Source: Lonicera japonica
Taxonomy: Eukaryota > Streptophyta > Magnoliopsida > Dipsacales > Caprifoliaceae
Assembly: GCA_021464415.1 (NCBI GenBank)
Contig: CM038471.1
Span: 75,994,414-76,058,413, forward strand
DNA: 64,000 bases
Reading direction: 5' to 3'
The notes beneath the pieces are model-generated. The model had not been told where the DNA came from. It saw nothing but the letters and a program-made list of their open reading frames with translations, and ran no database searches. This document shows, piece by piece, positions 11,270 through 22,489 of the stretch (position 1 is its first letter; the number at the start of each line of letters is the position of its first letter). Made by a program: the position numbers and the translations under genes.

Positions 11270-13109
11270 TAAGCGGTGAAAACGCACAATTGGCAATTTT
11301 AATATCAAAAAGTAAGGTTTAAAACAAATACCAAAAACAACGCGCTCTAGTTTAAATTATAAATATACAAAACTAATTAATTTAGAGAGTATAGACCGCT
11401 CTATAACCGTCGTCTGGATCTCGTGTGAGATTTAGACAAAAAACAATGATTCAAACTAGATAAGTTCTTTTGTCGAAAAGATTTTATTAAATTTCTTATA
11501 AAAATATGTGATTAGCATACTAGGATATTAATTTAATAAAAATCAAATTTATAATGACCTTTCAACCAATATAAAATTAATTATAATTAAATTTAGGTCC
11601 AAGAAACTACCGCGTCGGCATACATGGTTCTTACAGACCTCTAACTAACGAACTAGCAAAACATACTTAATAAATTCATGCTCAATAAAATTGAAACAAC
11701 ATATATATATATTCAAGAATAAAAAACGATTAAGAACATAAGTATATAAATGTACGAAAAATTTCAAAGCAATCAGAAATTAAGAACATGTGCTAAATAG
11801 AAATTACGGGTTGAACACTTTTTGAAAATAAGTAATCTGCCAGCAACACAAATGACCTACTGACTTTTAGAAATCTTGGGATTTGAATCTTAAAGTCAGT
11901 AGGGTTTTGTAAAAAATTAAAATACGATCATTTTGATATGTGGATCGTCAAAAATGGATAAGAAACGAAAAAGTTACGATTAAATTACGAAAACATGAAT
12001 TCTAGGGTTCTATGCGGAAATTCCAACAATAATTTCAAATTTAATCATAAATTTCAACAAGAAATCACATTCAAACATACAATAAAAGAACAATCTAAAC
12101 ATTAAAGATCATTAATTGAAAGAAATTAAAAAGAATATTGGAAAAAAAACTTACAGACACGTAGCAATTGAAAAACTATAATAGGAGCTACGTGAACTCA
12201 AATTGAAAAAGAAGTATATGATTGTATTAATCAATTTTGTTTCAATACGATACCAAAAAAAACTTGAAACTCTTAAGAATTCTCCCTTTGGGACTCAATT
12301 TGATAATATGTAAATTGAAAATTAATGTCGACTGCTACTTAAAAGCAAAAGATCTCATATTCATCGATAGTTTCAAAATTTAAAAACCTAAACCTATTCG
12401 AACACTGGTCTGAGCATGAGGAGAGAGCTGGTCACTTGCTATCTAAGTTAATGACTCCATTTGGTTAATATCTGTATAATGAATTTATGTATTCTTTCGC
12501 GCTCAAATCTGATCCTCTGGTGCACTGATCATATTTCTACCATAACTTTGTGCTCCGAACTCCGATTAATGCAAGGTTTTTACCTACGCGTAGCTAACTC
12601 AGAGCTATACAACTTATATTTCTGGAGTTTTCTTCAAATCCTCCATATAAACCAGAATTGGTTGGAACAGAAGCATTGTGGGCGGTGAATCTCTTCTTCA
12701 TCCGAAAATTTCTTGGATTGATTTAAATGACATTTTCTTCACTTAAGATTGATTTATCAGCTTCTTTTAGTCTCTTTCATCCACTCTCTTCATGTTTGAG
12801 CTTGAGATTTGTTTTCAGTTCACTTCTTAAATTTAATTTAGTTTTGAATATGATCGACAATGACTAAGTTTAGGGGAATTACTTTTCATTCGTTCTTATT
12901 CATTTTTATTTTTAACCTGTAGAAAGGTTAAAATGCACTAGAAAACAAACATATTATCATATTTTATGATTAAAACTCAAATCTTAGCAATTCAGGATAA
13001 TTATAATCAAATTCATGCATATTAAGTCATCTAATATGTAAAAATGCAATATTTTGGTTTAATCACTTATGTTACGTTTTTGGTTAATCATGCTTGGAAG
13101 TGAAATATA
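11270..13109. other. No recognisable gene
   Basis: AT-rich sequence. The part next to the Copia pseudogene may be its decayed 5' half (LTR, gag), but no motif can be named. Confidence 0.35.
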
Positions 13110-15045
13110 AATACCTATGAAGGTGTGGATTGGAACTTATGTTAGTTATGACAACATCCATGTTTTCAGCTACCCAACTTATTATCATCATCGTGATGAG
13201 AACATTAACCTTAGGGCTCGTAAAGCAATATTCTTAAGCTCTTGTGATGGGGTCAAAGGTTATAAGTTGTGGTGTCTTAAAAGCAAGGAAATTGTGATTA
13301 GGAAGATGTGATGTTTGACAAGAAGTCAATGCTCAAGGCACCCTACTGGCAAACAGTGGTTCTTTGATCTTAATTAAAAATGAGAATAAGGTGAGCGAGA
13401 TTGTGGTGGAAACGGAAGTGACTACTAGAAGAATTTAATAAGGATAAAATGACTCTGGGTGGGAGGTCAGAGATTCTGGTGCCAGAATCGGGTCAACATC
13501 GACTGATATTGTCTTTAGTTAGTGGAAGAAAGCACGAGGCTCGATGTGCACTAGCTCAATATAGGTATGGAGACATGGTGGCGTATGCATTAGTAAGTTA
13601 TGAGGATGAGCTAACTTCGTATTCGAAAGTTATGGATTGTAGTGAAAATGCAAAGTGAGAAGCGGTTAGAGAACCTGTTGACGGGCACTGGGGCTATTTG
13701 TTTCAGTGCAAAGTTGGTAGCCAAGGGTGCTCAAAAGGAAGTGGTTGATTATAATGAAACGTTTTCTCCGGTTGTGATATATACCTCGATTTGGGTGTTG
13801 TTGGTTGTGGTAGCGCAATTTGATCTCAAACTTAAACAAGTCGAAGACAAAACTGTGTTCTTATATGGGGAGATACAGGAAGATATTTATATCTCTCATC
13901 TGGAATGATTCATAGTTGTTAGTAAGGAAAATAGTGTCTGCAAATTTTGAAAGTCTTTGTACGGATTGAAACAGTTCCCGCATCAACGGTATAAGAGGTT
14001 TAACACGTTCATGATCGTACATAAGTTTACTCGGAGTGAATTCGATCATTGTGTTTAGTTTAAAAGGCTTGAATATGACAATTTTATTTATTTACTCTTA
14101 TAAATTGATGATATGCTTATTGTTTCCCTGTGCTTGGTAGAGATTGACGTATTAAAAGTGTAGTTAAGCAATGAGTATAAGATGAATGGAGCGCTGGAAA
14201 TTTTGGGGATGGAGATCGTTTGAGATATGGAGAGAGAACGATTGTCTCTTACATTAAAGCAATATCTTGAGAAAGTGGTTGCTCGATTCGAGATGAAAAA
14301 TTCAATGCTGGTGAGTTTTTCGTTAGCACCGCACTTCAAACTCTCTGCAACGATGGCTCCTAGCTCTAAGGTATAGGTGGAGTACATGGCTAAAGTTTCT
14401 TATGCAAGTGCGATTGGGAGTTTAATGTATGCTATAATATGTACTCGACCGGATATTGCTCAAGCCGTGAATATTGTTAGTAGGTATATGACGAACGTGG
14501 AAAAACCGCATTAAAAAACCGTTAAATGGGTTTTACAATATATACATGGTACAATGGACAAAGGGTTAATATTTGAAAAATATATAACGTAAACTATTGA
14601 GAGTTTTATGAATTTGAACTTTACCGGCGATCTAGATAAGCGGAGATCGACTACGATTTATTATCTTACATTGGGGAGATCCAATGAGTTGGAGGTCGAT
14701 GATTCAAAGTATGGTAGAGTTGTTTACCATGGAGGCAAAATATATTGCAGTAACAAAAGTAGTCAAAGAGGCCATATAGTTCTATGGTTTAGTTAGTGAT
14801 CTCGTTTTGAAGTCGAAAAATGTGGTGGTGCACTGTGACAGTTAAATCACAATCCATTTAGCAAAAAATCAAGTTCAATGTGGAAGAACCAAGCATATTG
14901 ATGTCCGATATTATTTCATCCGAAGAATTATTGAAGACGGTATTGTAAATATGTTTAAGATAGGTACCTACTAAGGATAATCTGATAGATATGTTGACAA
15001 AGGTTATTCCGTTGGCCAAATTTGCATTGCTCGACACTAGTCAAT
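13110..15045 (+). pseudogene. Ty1/Copia retrotransposon polyprotein pseudogene (integrase C-term, RT, RNase H)
   Basis: Copia motifs appear in order on the plus strand. The integrase C-terminal segment RARKAIFLSSCDGVKGYKLW lies at about 13215-13275. The RT start (LVAKGAQKEVVDYNETFSPV) lies at about 13715-13775, followed by QFDLKLKQVEDKTVFLYGE and SLYGLKQ near 13955-13975. The catalytic box is IDDM at about 14104, with a stop codon in place of the preceding aromatic residue. ASAIGSLMYAIICTRPDIAQ lies near 14405-14465. The RNase H tail is TKHIDVRYYFIRRIIEDG at about 14890-14945, then DMLTKVIPLAKF near 14990-15025. Several stops and frameshifts inactivate it. Gag, protease and a clear 5' LTR are not visible. 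Confidence 0.9.
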
Positions 15046-15067
15046 GTCCTTCGGTGTTAATGTTCCT

Positions 15068-15430
15068 CGAGGGTGGTGATCATAAGGGACCGATAGGGGT
15101 GATAGAGTCTTATTTGATGAACTAATCATGGTAGATTGTATTGGGGTTTTGCGGAACATTGCCAATATGGAGAATTGGAGATTTGGCTTTGTATGCGAAT
15201 CCTAATCCTAGTTGATTTTATATTGTTCAATTTCTAGTTGACTTTGTATTATTCAATTCCTAGTTGGCTTTGTATTGCCCAATTTTTAGTTGGTTTTGAC
15301 TTTATGCAATCCTAAATCCTAGATCCGTTGAATTTATACCATATAAATAGAACCCTTGTTATAGGTTTTTATTTATGAATTGTATTATTTTATTTTCTAG
15401 TAAGATTATAGAGTATATTTGAGAAATAAT
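15068..15430 (+). mobile_element. Probable Copia 3' LTR region
   Basis: A purine-rich tract (GAGGGTGGTGAT, about 15070) follows the end of RNase H, as expected of a polypurine tract before a 3' LTR. The following sequence has a TATA-like CATATAAATAGAAC near 15340. Exact LTR ends were not found, so the boundaries are approximate. Confidence 0.4.
15206..15302. repeat. Four-copy tandem repeat, about 27 bp unit
   Basis: Units begin TAGTTG and run roughly TAGTTGGCTTTGTATTGTTCAATTC, starting near 15208, 15235, 15261 and 15288. They lie in the putative Copia 3' LTR. Confidence 0.7.
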
Positions 15431-15775
15431 ATTGAGAACTCTAATTGGTGGCTCGAATTTACTTTGTAGTTATATTCAAAATTGACCTTCATTAATAATA
15501 ATTATCACCAGCAAATTAGTAGCAATTTTACAAATACACCTAATTACTTGCATGCTTGATTGGTCGTTTTCTTACTTAATCACTTGTTTTTTCATATTAA
15601 TTAAATATTAGTAGTGTTTGTTTATTTAATTATCGTACACATAATTATTTGGTCGATCCTATGGTTGTGTTAAAACTTATTTTAGCGATATCTTAACACA
15701 ATAAATATTGCTTATTATAATCCATTAACATTTTAAATTTAATATCCTAATTAATTTTTACGTGACAATTTGTAC

Positions 15776-16506
15776 CAGGGTGTGTTAAGGCCAATCCAAA
15801 AATCGACCGAACCGATCCGTAAAATCCCGAACCCCAAAAAAACCAAAATCGAAAAAACCAAACTGAAAACGAAATATTTGGTTTGGGTTTGGGGCAAGTT
15901 AGTCCAAAATCGAACTAAACGGAATTGAACCGAATTATCTGTAAGAAAAAAAATGTTAATATATATATACTCTAAGGGCACAAGTTAATTATACCACAAT
16001 ACAAAAAAGAGGGCCTTTATAAGAATATTTTCCTTATTAATTGCACATTGTGATAATCTCAAAAAAAAAAAAATCATTAACGCGTGGCCTTATTATTGAA
16101 TTAACTACATAATGCTAAGATTTTTTTATCACATACATGATGGCAAAATAATTTATCATTTTATTTATTGTGTTTTATTCTTGTATGTAAATGTACAAAT
16201 AAATAATAACTAAATAAAAAACATGGTATCTATATGTTTGCTCCTTGTTTCTAAAAAGTCATTACTTTTATTTGAATACGAACCATTTTACATTACTATT
16301 ATTATTATATTGTTATGTTAAATTGATTTTGAAAAAATAAAAGAAAATATGTCAAAACCAATAAAACTGAACCGAAAAGTTTGGTTCGAGTTGGCTTTCG
16401 AAGTTTAGAAACTGAAATCGAACCGAAACAAATTTTTTATATTTAGTTTGAATATGAAATATCTTAATTTCTATCCCAACCGAAATCGAAAACGAAAACA
16501 TCTCTA
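15776..16506. mobile_element. hAT-type non-autonomous element with AACCGAA-rich ends, 731 bp
   Basis: The left end (CAGGGTGTGTT, then many ACCGAACC and AACCGAA words) and the right end (complement TAGAGATGTTTTCGTTTTCG) form imperfect inverted termini. The flanking 8-bp TSDs are ATTTGTAC (15768-15775) and ATTTTTAC (16507-16514), 7 of 8 identical. The middle is AT-rich with no coding sequence. AACCGAA-rich elements of this kind are widespread in plants. Confidence 0.65.
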
Positions 16507-16983
16507 ATTTTTACTAACATGACAAAATTTCTCCTAGTAAATTTCCGTGTTATTCATTTAATGATGTGTGTTGAATGTTATTTTATTATTCCGCGTACAC
16601 AAAGAAAAACAAATTCAGTTGCATGTCAAACCAATTTGTTTAGACCATTCGTTTGAAGGAAAATGAAACAACACGTCAGATATTTAAGAAACAAGGGCCC
16701 AACCCAAAACCGAAGCAACTCCGTTGGTGAATCTTTCTCTTTCAATTTGACGACTTGTGAGTCGTCAAGCTTAATTATTATTATATAATAATTCACCCAA
16801 ATTAATCAGCAACACAAGAAATAAGAAATTAAAAAAGAAAGAAAGAAGAAAGTGTAGATAGACCAAGAGAATAAATATAACACCCTCAGGCGCTGAGGAT
16901 TTGGATTTTTTTTCTTTGGAGAGAAAACTAAGGGTTTTAATTAATTTGTTCTCAGATTTCCCTTTTGTTGTTTTAAAGAGAAA
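16507..16983 (+). promoter_or_regulatory. Putative promoter and 5' UTR of the acidic-protein gene
   Basis: The region has a purine-rich segment (16828-16850) and a T-rich segment just before the ATG at 16984. No clear TATA box is assigned. It is listed because the downstream exon has a good splice-compatible structure. Confidence 0.3.
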
Positions 16984-19216
16984 ATGAGTGGTGCTATTTT
17001 GGAAACAGAGGCGCTCTTAGAAGGCAGCAAAAACAAGAATTTGGAAGAACAAGTATCAAGTAGTGATGGAGATGAACAAGTAACTGATGATGATGATGAT
17101 GATGGAATTATTGAGATCAATGATACCCCAGTAGATCCTCAGGTATTTTACTGTATTTTATTAAAAAAAAAATCCAACTGATTCAAGTGCTAATTTTTGG
17201 ATTCATAATTGATCCAATTGTGCGTGAATTGTTTATATATTTTTTGTTTATTCTTATATATGAAAATATTTTAATGAAGATTGAGTTCCGTAAGAATCGA
17301 TAAAAATTAGGTTACCTGCAAACGTTGTTATATTAACATAGAAGTGGTGATTATATTAAAATAGAAGCGGTGATTGGTGGTTATGACACAATTTTACGTT
17401 GTCCTTGCATTCTTTTTCCATAATGATTATTACGTTGTCCAATTTCTATAAGTTATTGAAATATTAGTAAAAGAAGTGCTAGATGGTCCTAGTATAGGTT
17501 TATATTGTTTAGAAGCTAGTGGGAGTTTAGATCTTGCTGCAAGCATAGATTTTATGAATTAAAATAGGCCAAGTTGAAATCAAAAGTACCAGTGAATTGT
17601 CCCTCAACCATGTCCACAATGGGGGCTCACCCTCACACTAACAACAACAATCCCTCTACTGTACCCATCTTTCAACTACAATTGGGGGTTGCCCTCCTCC
17701 TAAAAAAAATCCCTCAGCTATGCGCAAATTTGCGAAAGGAGATTAACATAGGCTGTTCAATGTCTTTTGATTGCAATATATAGTAGTTTGATGAATAGTT
17801 TTAAGGAAAAAAAATCATTGTATTCAACTGCACATCAGCTAAGCCCGTGGCCTTTTTGCACATTGGTAAGTGACGGCTGGTATTTGGGAAGGGTAGGGAT
17901 GGGTCACAGGTTAGAATCTGCAATTTTTGTAATTTTTTTTTTTTTTAAAAAAAAACTATAAAAAAACTATACACCAGCTAGTTTAATTATTCCAAAAAAT
18001 TGAAAATATCTATACTAGGTTTATTTACTTTTGAAATTTCTAAAGAAGAGAGACATTTATGGCTATGTCATGATCATATTTTTCATTAACTAAGCTTCTT
18101 CTAAATCCTCTCCTCTCTCTTTCTCTGTGTATGGCCAGATCATCAGCTATGGTATTTCGTTTAACATATCATCTGCCCAACCAACGGATTGCTCCTCTCA
18201 AAGAGTAAGATCTTTTTTTTCCTTCATAGCTTTGAATTTAATTTTAATGAACTTGAGCTATTTTAGAGCAGATTCGACTTCTTTAAAGTTGGCACAATGA
18301 CTATGAAGGTAGAGTGAAATCTAGAACATCAATTTTAGATACACGTTTCAGATTTTGTGTGCACGCTAGTGGAAGTGTATCTCTTTGGTTAGGACCCTGT
18401 TAATTAGAAGCTAAAATGAATTGTTCAACTTAAAATCAATGTTTGAAATTTCACAGCTTTACCTCTACAGTCATCGTGACAACTTTAGAAGAGACAGTCT
18501 TAGAGCATCCACAACAATCCAAATCATTAAGAGAAGTGTCATAACCTTGTCATTTAATATTGTCTTGAATACTAGCCAAAGGATAAACTTAAATTTGACT
18601 AAGTTCCTTATCATTTGGACAACTGATGTCTATTGAAGTAGCAAACAGATATCTGTTGTCTGTTTGGAACCCATTATATATATGTATGTGTGTGTTTAAT
18701 GTGTTGCTTCCTTGGACCTTATCAATTACTTAAGAGAATTGGTTCAGTAGTGTACACATTACAACTGCCCCAAATTTAACCATCCATCCAATTTTTCACA
18801 TGTCTTTGTTCCATGTTGTGATTGTTGTCCTATTCTTTGCTTACCCCCAATTATCGAGTCCTACACAGATATATTTATTTGACACACAAAATAGTGATAT
18901 TCCATCTGGTGATTAATCATTTATTAGAATAGATTTTGATAAGGATGAATGTGATATGGACCTGACATACTAACCAATACATGTTTGCTTCACTAAACAT
19001 GTCGGTTTGTATATAGAATTGTTGCCAATTGACACTCAGTGTTAATTTCTTGGTCCAACTATTCTCTTAAGTCTTAGTACAATAGTTCAATTTGCATCTA
19101 TGGAAAGCTACCTGGAAGGCTTTACCTCCTTAATCTCTCATTTTCATAGCCGGATAAGCTTGGTGTCAAGGATCATTTTGTGGAGGCTCATTTTTTTCAA
19201 GAAGCGGGTGAAGAAG
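16984..19216 (+). CDS. Unrecognised acidic protein gene, 5' three exons (3' part not found)
   Basis: I do not recognise this protein. Three candidate exons fit together: 16984-17142 (53 codons, ends CAG|gtattt), 18139-18204 (22 codons, after a long pyrimidine tract ending ccag, donor AGA|gtaaga) and 19150-19216 (67 nt, after catag, donor AAG|gtgagt). Phases 0, 0 and 1 agree. The first exon begins MSGAILETEALLEG and has an acidic run of six aspartates followed by GIIEINDTPVDPQ. The second reads IISYGISFNISSAQPTDCSS, and the third holds DKLGVKDHFVEAHFFQEAGE. No signal peptide or membrane segment is evident. No following phase-1 exon was found before the TIR gene at 19672, so the gene may continue past it, be truncated, or be mis-modelled. 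Exon 1 is the most secure. Confidence 0.4.
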
Positions 19217-19671
19217 GTGAGTTAGGTGTTGTGGCAAGTGAGTGAACCGAGAACCTCTTTTAAACCCAACAGCTATACGGGTTTAGTGGGACGACGTCGT
19301 TTTTCAATAGCTCCCACTAGCTACCATATTTTCTTAGTTAAATGGTGTCATTTAATGCGTTCCTAAACGATGTCATGTGTGTTAGCCAATTAACCGTATT
19401 TCGTCTGTTGCTTTAATTTTCTTGCCCATCTGGCATCTTCTTTTTCTTTTTTACCTAAGTTTTTGTATTTGTTTTGATGTACTCTGTATATTTGTTAGTT
19501 TATTATTTTATTCGGATGACATCTTTCACAATGCCTTGGAAAATATATTGCAAATCCCAATAAAAAAGAGGTTCGTCATCACCACAAATTGGGTTACTTT
19601 CATCTTTGTTCTCCGTTGCATTGACTAACGAATATGTGCTTTGACGATTTTCCTTCCAGAGTTCTTGGTCT

Positions 19672-20614
19672 ATGGTTCAGAGATATCTAGATGCCTTAAC
19701 AAAATATTTTACCTCTCTCCATAGATATGAGGTATTCTTAAGTTTCAGAGGTTCCGACACTCGAAAGGCCTTCACAGATCACCTATACACAGCATTAGTA
19801 CGAGCAAGTATTCAGACATTCAGAGATGAATGTGATCTTGAGAAAGGAGAAAATATCAAATCTGAGCTGTACAAAGCTATTGAGGAATCAAGGATTGCAA
19901 TAATTGTCTTCTCAAAAGAATATGCGTCTTCGGAATGGTGCCTTGATGAACTTGTAAGAATCTTAGAACGAAAAAAGACCACGGGTCTTAAAGTTTTGCC
20001 AGTTTTCTATGATGTTCAGCCATCCCAAATTAGGAATCACTCAAAAAACTTGCAAAAAGCGTTTTTGAAAACCGAGCAAATGGATAAGGTACAAGAGTGG
20101 AAAACAGCGCTTAAAGAAGTTGCCGATTTGGGAGGAATGGTCTTACAAAATGAATCCGATGGGTAAGCTTCTCTTACGATTAGTATTTTCCGTCATTTAG
20201 TTTTTCTTTAGAGCACTGAAGGGCGTTTGTAGGCACGTTAAGAGTTAGCTAAGTTCGATTTATATTTATATTTGCAGGCATGAGTCGAAGTTCATTCAGG
20301 AAGTTGTTGCACATGTTAAGAGTAAGCTGAATGAAGAGGCCTCGAATAGACTAACATTTGAAAAATTGCAAAAATACATCTCCGGTACCTTGGGAATTGT
20401 CTTTCTTGTATTTTTTTTTTATTTAGGTTATCCTTTCTTTATGGAGTTCTTTAAATTTCGAAAAAATTGGGAAAAGTTCGGCTTTGATGGCCCAAGGGGG
20501 GTCACTGATCTTGGAAAAGATTGGGAAAAGTTTGACGTTCCTGCCCCGCCGGGGGTCATTAAACTTCATCCAAAAGATTGGGAAAAGATCTTTGGACCCA
20601 TCGGGGGTCATTAA
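19672..20614 (+). CDS. TIR-domain protein with transmembrane segment, no NB-ARC or LRR (TIR-X type)
   Basis: Two exons, 19672-20162 and 20278-20614 (GG|gtaagc, ttgcag|G), give 275 residues. The TIR domain covers about residues 18-160: YEVFLSFRGSDTRKAF at 19-34, IEESRIAIIVFSKEYASSEW at 70-89, and WCLDEL at 89-94. E93 sits where plant TIR NADases carry their catalytic glutamate. LPVFYDVQPSQIR follows at 109-121. Exon 2 begins with the HESKFIQEVV linker typical of TIR-NBS-LRR genes, but then has a hydrophobic segment (about 199-222) instead of NB-ARC, and a hydrophilic tail of W-E-K repeats to the stop at 20612. Plant TIR domains can cleave NAD+ and signal in immunity; membrane anchoring here is inferred. 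An upstream acceptor-like TTCCTTCCAG at 19653-19662 leaves open an extra 5' exon. The tail looks truncated by a frameshift (see 20460-20661). Confidence 0.8.
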
Positions 20615-20661
20615 TCTTCCTTCAAAAGATTGGGAAAAGTTTGACTTTGTTGACCCAATGT
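20460..20661 (+). repeat. Coding tandem repeat (about 52-57 bp, four units) in the TIR gene tail
   Basis: TTGGGAAAAG recurs with TGG codons at about 20468, 20522, 20579 and 20631, spaced 54, 57 and 52 bases. Units 1 to 3 are translated as repeats around (K)DWEKF. The 52-base spacing is not a multiple of three, so unit 3 shifts frame and the protein stops at 20612-20614. Unit 4 continues to resemble the repeat in another frame, to a TAA at 20659-20661. Confidence 0.75.
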
Positions 20662-21997
20662 AAATTAAGGTCCCTATAATCCTCTTTTCTTATAAGTTAA
20701 ATAGTCATAGTCTGCTTCGATTCATTAAATACTTAATTTTCATTTATAAAAATTTTCATATTATAAACTTTGTCATCTTTGATCCATCCGACAAAACCTA
20801 GCCGCTAGAAAACCCCCATTGCCAAAAGGTTTTCAGCCATTGAAAGACGGATAGAAGAAAGAAGGTCTAAACAAAACAACTTTGTGTAGATTTTCTGGCC
20901 CTGGTCAATTAATTAAAGATAAAGAAAGGATCGATTCATGTACCGTTTTTTTACTTTTGTTTTTCCAAAACATATATATTTTTAAAATTTACAAATGCCA
21001 AAATGAAGGATCCCTTTTCAATTTCGTTCAAACAACAATATTAGGATGTAGAGGCCGACAAAGGCGTTGGTCTGGTCTACCAATTGGATTCAAAACATCC
21101 GTGGGGAACTATGGACATTGGAGATGGAGGTTTTCAGGTAACGACTCTTGCGGCTAGATTTCATTGACAAAATTTATAATATTTTATTTTTTATTTAAAG
21201 TTTATTCTATTTTTATAAATGTTAATTATTAAATATTTAATAATTTAAAGCTGGCTAAAATTATTTAATCAATAAGAAAATAAAGTTATTTTGCCAATAA
21301 GAAAAGAGGGTTATGATAACCCAAATTTATACAAGTTCAACTCTGTTGGGGAGTTTGAAGATTTCATTGAAAACCATTTCAAGTTGGTGAGAATAGCAAC
21401 TCTCGGTGCTCATTTAGTTTGAGTTTATGTTGGTTTTAGGGATAATTTCTTTGTTATTCTACGTGTAAAGTTTGAGGTGTATTTATGGAATTGATCCCAT
21501 TTTTAATACGATTGTCATACTTTATATTTTAACTTGTTGATTTAGGATTTCTTGAAAGACGAAAACTTGAAGCAAATGAAGAAACGGAAAAGAGATAAAT
21601 AAAAATGCACTTTTTGACAAAAAATAGTATAAAAGTTAGTTTTACTTCAACAAGATGTTTAAAAATCCAATTTTAATTTTAAATTGGTTTATACAATTTA
21701 CTTTGTTATTCATTTTAGAATGGCTAATTTCTTTAGTCAGTAATGATATGCATTAGTTTACTTTGTTTACTATACAAAAAGTAAAAAGAAGTAGAAAACT
21801 AGAATAATTTTTATTTATAAAAACATATTGTATATTGTTAATTATGATAAATCTATTTTGATCTTGAGCAAGATTATGATATTGTAATTATTTGTACCAG
21901 ATTTACTTTTATCTGAAAGTAAAACAACAAATGCCACAACATTAAGTACAGGACACGTCAAAAATATGTGTTAAAAAGAGGATTTACTGTTTATAAT
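20662..21997. other. No secure gene; one open segment near 21048-21138
   Basis: Mostly AT-rich. Bases 21045-21138 form an open segment between an attag and a CAG|gtaacg donor-like site, reading DVEADKGVGLVYQLDSKHPW and onward. It could be an exon remnant, but I cannot assign a family or link it to the genes on either side. Confidence 0.25.
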
Positions 21998-22489
21998 TAA
22001 GTCTGGTAATGTGTCGTGTACGGGTCGGTTTCGTGTTGGGTTGAAATCGTGTCAGGTGAAAAGTGCCTCCACCCATACACGACCCGTTTAATAAACGGGT
22101 GAAAAATTCAAATTTATACATGACCTGTTTAATTAACGAATTACACGACCCAATTCGTTTAACCCGTTTAAGATAAACGGTTCGATTCGGGTCGTATACG
22201 AATAACATTTAGTGACCTGCTAATAATTTAATTAAGTAATTTATATATATATAAATTATATTCGGGTTACACGGGTTACAAACGGGTTTACACGACCCGA
22301 AACCGACTCGCATATATTCTTATCCGGTTAAACGGGTTTTATTCGGGTCTCGCGAATGTACACGAAATTGACTCGTTTAATAAATGGGTTTGACGGGTCA
22401 ACCCGATTATGACCCGCACCCTTCAAGGATTCACCCAAATCCGATAAATTCATGTCGATTTCGTGTCGTGTTATAAATTGCCGGGCCTA
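21998..22489. mobile_element. hAT-type non-autonomous element with ACGGGTC/GACCCG words, 492 bp
   Basis: The left end TAAGTCTGGTAA and the complement of the right end TAGGCCCGGCAA match at 8 of 12 positions, and all four differences are transitions. The flanking 8-bp TSDs are TTTATAAT (21990-21997) and TTTATGAT (22490-22497), 7 of 8 identical. The interior is full of CGGGTC, GACCCG and CGTGTCG words typical of a widespread plant hAT-like MITE group. No coding sequence. Confidence 0.75.
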
